Assembly: GCA_030670715.1 (NCBI GenBank)
Contig: DAOVBC010000088.1
Coordinates: 1-8,056, forward strand
Origin: Deltaproteobacteria bacterium
GTDB taxonomy: Bacteria; Desulfobacterota; Desulfobacteria; Desulfobacterales; SG8-13
Reading direction: 5' to 3'
Length of the DNA: 8,056 nucleotides
In this document: one piece after another, positions 5,942 to 8,056 of the stretch
Position numbering within the stretch: position 1 is the stretch's first letter
Layout of the letters: each line of letters starts with the position of its first letter
The notes under the pieces: generated by a model
Told to the model about the DNA's origin: nothing
Seen by the model: only the letters and a program-made list of their open reading frames with translations
Databases searched by the model: none
Made by a program: the position numbers and the translations under genes

Positions 5942-6679
5942 ATGCAGCTTGAGAATCTGTCCTACGTCGAGGTTGAAGAATACCTGAAAAGAAAAGATAT
6001 TATCCTGGTGCCGATCGGTTCGGTAGAACAGCATAGCCCCTACGGGCTAATTGGTACCGATTTCATTGCGGCTGAAGCTGTTGCCCGCGTGGTTGGTGAG
6101 GACATGGAAATTGTTGTTGCCCCCACGCTATGCTACGGCGTATCGCCCCATCACATGGCATTCAAAGGTACTGTTGCGTTTACTCCGGCCACAATGATTG
6201 CGGTGATCAGCGATATTGTATGTTCGCTAATTTCTCACGGGTTTAAACGGATCCTTTTCATCAATGGTCATGGCGGAAATATAAACCCGGTGCAAACCGC
6301 CTTTGAGCAGCTCAAGGTGGACAACACACCCGGTGTTTTCGACATCATTTCCTGGTACGCCTTTGATAAGGTCAGAAAGATGTGCCGGGATATTTTTGCA
6401 GGTAACGAGGGGCATCATGCAACGCCGGGCGAGATTTCCATAACAAAGTACTTGCGACCGGCGGAATTCGCCGGCAAGGCCATCAATGAGCAGAAAGTTG
6501 AAAATCCGAAGTATTACTGGCCGCTATCGGCTGCTGAAATGAAGGATGTATTCCCTGACGGTCGGATGGAATCAGCGCCGTGGCTGGCTACAGGGAATTA
6601 CGGTAAGCAAATTGTGGAAATTGCGGCAGCGGAGCTGAAGAAAAAGATAAAAACGATGTTGAATTTAACAATTCTTTAA
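5942..6679 (+). CDS. Creatininase family metallohydrolase
   Basis: The gene encodes 245 residues from the preferred ATG at 5942, or 257 from 5906. It is a clear member of the creatininase (creatinine amidohydrolase) family, PF02633. The first metal-binding block is PIGSVEQHSPYGLIGTD at residues 24-40, with E29, H31 and D40 as ligands. FINGHGGN at 106-113 supplies H110. EGHHATPGEISIT at 156-168 aligns with the family's HAGE-x-ETS block, with E164 the likely last ligand. The block is altered: ATPGEISIT replaces AGE-x-ETS. Characterised members open cyclic or linear amide bonds at a dinuclear metal site. They include creatininase, formamide hydrolases of riboflavin/F420 pathways and MftE of mycofactocin maturation. 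No companion genes of those pathways are nearby, so the substrate is open. The protein is cytoplasmic. Element C lies directly upstream, ending 74 bp before the start, so any promoter must overlap or follow it. Confidence 0.88.
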   Translation: MQLENLSYVEVEEYLKRKDIILVPIGSVEQHSPYGLIGTDFIAAEAVARVVGEDMEIVVAPTLCYGVSPHHMAFKGTVAFTPATMIAVISDIVCSLISHGFKRILFINGHGGNINPVQTAFEQLKVDNTPGVFDIISWYAFDKVRKMCRDIFAGNEGHHATPGEISITKYLRPAEFAGKAINEQKVENPKYYWPLSAAEMKDVFPDGRMESAPWLATGNYGKQIVEIAAAELKKKIKTMLNLTIL

Positions 6680-6807
6680 AGTCGATAGAATTGAAAAGAA
6701 GATCCAGGGGGAGATCCGGCGGCGCGCTTTTGCACGTTCAGACCTTCTAAAACAGGAAAAAGACACTCATCGTAATACAGGCCTTACGTTAGATGCCCTG
6801 CAAGGGG
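6680..6807. other. Gap between creatininase and the EI24-like gene
   Basis: These 128 bp separate convergent genes. No GC-rich stem with a T-run is seen on either strand. A frame open from 6669 to 6959 crosses the gap and reads protein-like between about 6690 and 6815, with segments such as GEIRRRAFARSDLLKQEKD and TGLTLDALQGVTGLP. It has no ATG, GTG or TTG at a sensible place and runs into the antisense of the EI24-like gene. It may be the remnant of a small helical protein or chance. Confidence 0.3.
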
Positions 6808-7539
6808 TCACGGGGCTTCCGCGTTCTTACTGTGGTGTTCAATGTAGTACAATGTCGCACCCACCGGTGCATATGAAAGAAAAAGGAGGTTCAGCAGCGG
6901 AATCAGGAAGAGGAGGCCGAAGCCCAGGTGAAAGGGCAGGGTTCTCAGTAAAAACCTGAAGCGCTCCGAAAAAGGCTGAAGACGTCGTGCGGGCACCAGA
7001 TCGGTATTGTCCCAGGAGAGAAAAATAACGGCCACTCCTGAAGAAAGGATCGTAATTACCGGCCCCAGAGGTGTCAACCACCCCAGAACCATCACCAGCA
7101 AGATCACCAGCACAGGAATCGTTGCTCGCGGTATTTCCTGTTTGACCAGGCAGATAAATTGTCGCAGCAGTGGAATTGACTCGGGCTCCTGATTCTGTTC
7201 GGCAGCCAGCCTTTCAGTAATCCGGGACATGGTGTCCATGATAATCACGCTGAAGAGGATCTGTGAGATCAGATAAGAGAGGATAGTGGCGATTCCGATA
7301 AGCATCAGGGACACCAGCCATGCCACGATGTACCACAACCACATAATCCAGGCACTGTCCGGTTTAGTCCATATAAGGTTTATTATATCCTGGTGATAAT
7401 ACAGGATCAGTCCTGCTGAAAAAACGGTCACAAGTACGACCACAGCAAACCGGAGCAGGCCCAGTAACAGAAGCCTGGGAGTTTTGAAGGCAAGTTTTAA
7501 GCCCCGAAGGTTGTACGTAATTCCCCTGACAATATTCAT
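6808..7539 (-). CDS. EI24/CysZ-like integral membrane protein
   Basis: This complete gene encodes 243 residues and is strongly hydrophobic. Membrane segments lie near residues 23-48, 64-100 (long or two half-segments), 141-176 and 209-233. A polar, proline-containing linker sits around 111-137. The block SWDNTDLVPARRLQPFSERFRFL at about 175-197 and the ending around LLFLIPLLNLLFLSYAPVGATL follow the EI24 domain (PF07264). That domain includes the CysZ sulfate permease and eukaryotic EI24. CysZ function would be sulfate uptake across the inner membrane, but many EI24-domain proteins are only generic homologues and no cysteine-biosynthesis gene is nearby. I therefore do not give a symbol. The N terminus MNIVRGITYNLRGLKLAFKTP is the usual cytoplasmic lead-in. 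AGGGGG at 7557-7552 on the minus strand could be the Shine-Dalgarno, though the 12-base spacing to the ATG is long. Confidence 0.82.
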   Translation of the reverse strand: MNIVRGITYNLRGLKLAFKTPRLLLLGLLRFAVVVLVTVFSAGLILYYHQDIINLIWTKPDSAWIMWLWYIVAWLVSLMLIGIATILSYLISQILFSVIIMDTMSRITERLAAEQNQEPESIPLLRQFICLVKQEIPRATIPVLVILLVMVLGWLTPLGPVITILSSGVAVIFLSWDNTDLVPARRLQPFSERFRFLLRTLPFHLGFGLLFLIPLLNLLFLSYAPVGATLYYIEHHSKNAEAP

Positions 7540-7569
7540 TTTAATAAGTTGCCCCCTGCTTTTTTACTG

Positions 7570-7602
7570 GATTAAAAAAACGGCCAAAACCGCTGCAGGC
7601 CG
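7570..7602 (-). terminator. Terminator-like hairpin in the leader of the EI24-like gene
   Basis: Read on the minus strand, CGGCC and GGCCG form a 5-bp GC stem around a 12-base loop, followed at once by seven T residues. That is the layout of a Rho-independent terminator. It lies about 40-60 bp upstream of the EI24-like start in the same direction. It could stop transcripts arriving from the right, or act as an attenuator if the promoter lies beyond it. The stem is short, so efficiency is uncertain. Confidence 0.45.
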
Positions 7603-7649
7603 AACGGCTTTATAACTTAACTTTATTTTTTATCATAAATCAATAGAAT

Positions 7650-7678
7650 TTGGTCGACAGCACATTTTGTGGTAATAT
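7650..7678 (+). promoter_or_regulatory. Sigma-70-like promoter of the right-edge gene
   Basis: TTGGTC at 7650-7655 and TAATAT at 7673-7678 are separated by exactly 17 bases, and TG one base before the -10 box makes it an extended -10. The -35 box is weak (3 of 6). Transcription would start near 7685, giving a leader of roughly 90 bases to the ATG at 7778. Confidence 0.4.
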
Positions 7679-7777
7679 GGGTTAACCATTTGATTTTTTA
7701 CTTTGAATCTGATAGCAGAATCAATAAGGCGGGAGGGGTTTGCCCGTAACAATATCACAGAAAGTGTATTTTCCGCT

Positions 7778-8056
7778 ATGTATACCGAGAGTACCAAAAC
7801 ACTTGCGGATGCCGTCAATGAATATTTCAGCCCGTACGAGCTGGAAGAGTTATGCGGTCAATATGACATTGAGCTCAAGTATTCAGGGACGGCTCCCAAT
7901 CATCTGGAACTCGCTAAAAATTTACTGGCGCACATTAATACCGGCCAAAACCGCCGCTTCCTGAAGGCGCTCCTCAGTGACCTGCTGATAAGATGCAACA
8001 ACCGTATCGAGAATGCCGACCGGGAAGACAGCCTGTATCACCAGCAGATGATTCCG
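7778..8056 (+). CDS. N-terminal part of an unknown protein, helical domain, possibly adaptor-like
   Basis: The frame is open from the ATG at 7778 to the window edge: 93 codons, no stop, 3' end missing. The frame is also open upstream to about 7694, with a TTG at 7703, so a longer N terminus is possible. No good Shine-Dalgarno precedes 7778; the purine run GGGAGGGG at 7731-7738 is 39 bases away. The visible protein looks all-helical. Its pattern is LADAVNEYFSPYELEELCGQY followed by an aliphatic block, then HLELAKNLLAHI and RRFLKALLSDLL. Alternating leucines in short helices, the block after FSPYELEELC, and HLELAKNLL resemble the effector-associated (EAD) or death-like adaptor domains that recruit effectors in bacterial conflict and defence proteins. 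This is an impression, not a family match. It could equally be a generic helical domain. The likely effector half lies beyond the window. Confidence 0.6.
   Translation, partial: MYTESTKTLADAVNEYFSPYELEELCGQYDIELKYSGTAPNHLELAKNLLAHINTGQNRRFLKALLSDLLIRCNNRIENADREDSLYHQQMIP

Noticed and set aside
7740..7964. 74-codon frame starting with TTG directly after GGGAGGGG
   Set aside because: The purine run is only one base from the TTG, too close to serve it. The frame ends by 7964, whereas the frame from 7778 stays open to the edge with a more natural protein.

Overview
The window looks like an ordinary chromosomal stretch of a Gram-negative bacterium. Genes lie on both strands in small groups, one product carries a Sec-type signal peptide, and the intergenic gaps are full of palindromic repeats. 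The gene mix and the style of the repeats resemble sulfate-reducing Desulfobacterota (Desulfobacterales-like). This rests on pattern memory, not on a search, and is tentative. There are no rRNA, tRNA, CRISPR or transposase genes.

Left part (1-2211): the window opens in the last 57 codons of a plus-strand gene ending in a four-cysteine topoisomerase-type zinc ribbon. Its stop codon lies inside the outer inverted repeat of a 263-bp palindromic element (element A, 171-433), which has nested arms and could fold into a three-branched structure. A short non-coding stretch leads to a complete DUF885-family putative zinc peptidase (613-2211).

Middle left (2212-4637): a row of hairpins (element B) separates DUF885 from a protein with an ATP-grasp-like glycine-rich segment and an overall order resembling circularly permuted ATP-grasp ligases. 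Its start is probably the TTG at 2375, which has a good Shine-Dalgarno, not the GTG at 2300 inside a hairpin. A class I SAM-dependent methyltransferase follows. The three genes share orientation and may form a loose cluster of peptidase, ligase-like protein and methyltransferase. Their joint role is unknown.

Middle right (4638-6679): a secreted dienelactone-hydrolase-family enzyme lies on the minus strand, converging with the methyltransferase. A 385-bp gap contains a 191-bp long-hairpin element (element C, 5677-5867) bounded by TA. A creatininase-family metallohydrolase follows on the plus strand, with a strong Shine-Dalgarno favouring the ATG at 5942.

Right part (6680-8056): an EI24/CysZ-like membrane protein lies on the minus strand, with a terminator-like hairpin in its upstream leader. 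Divergently, a promoter-like sequence precedes a gene cut by the window edge. Its visible 93 residues form a helical N-terminal domain loosely reminiscent of the effector-associated or death-like adaptor domains of bacterial conflict proteins.

The most distinctive content is the set of three different, apparently unrelated palindromic elements in the gaps and the incomplete gene at the right edge. No complete new system can be demonstrated from this window alone.
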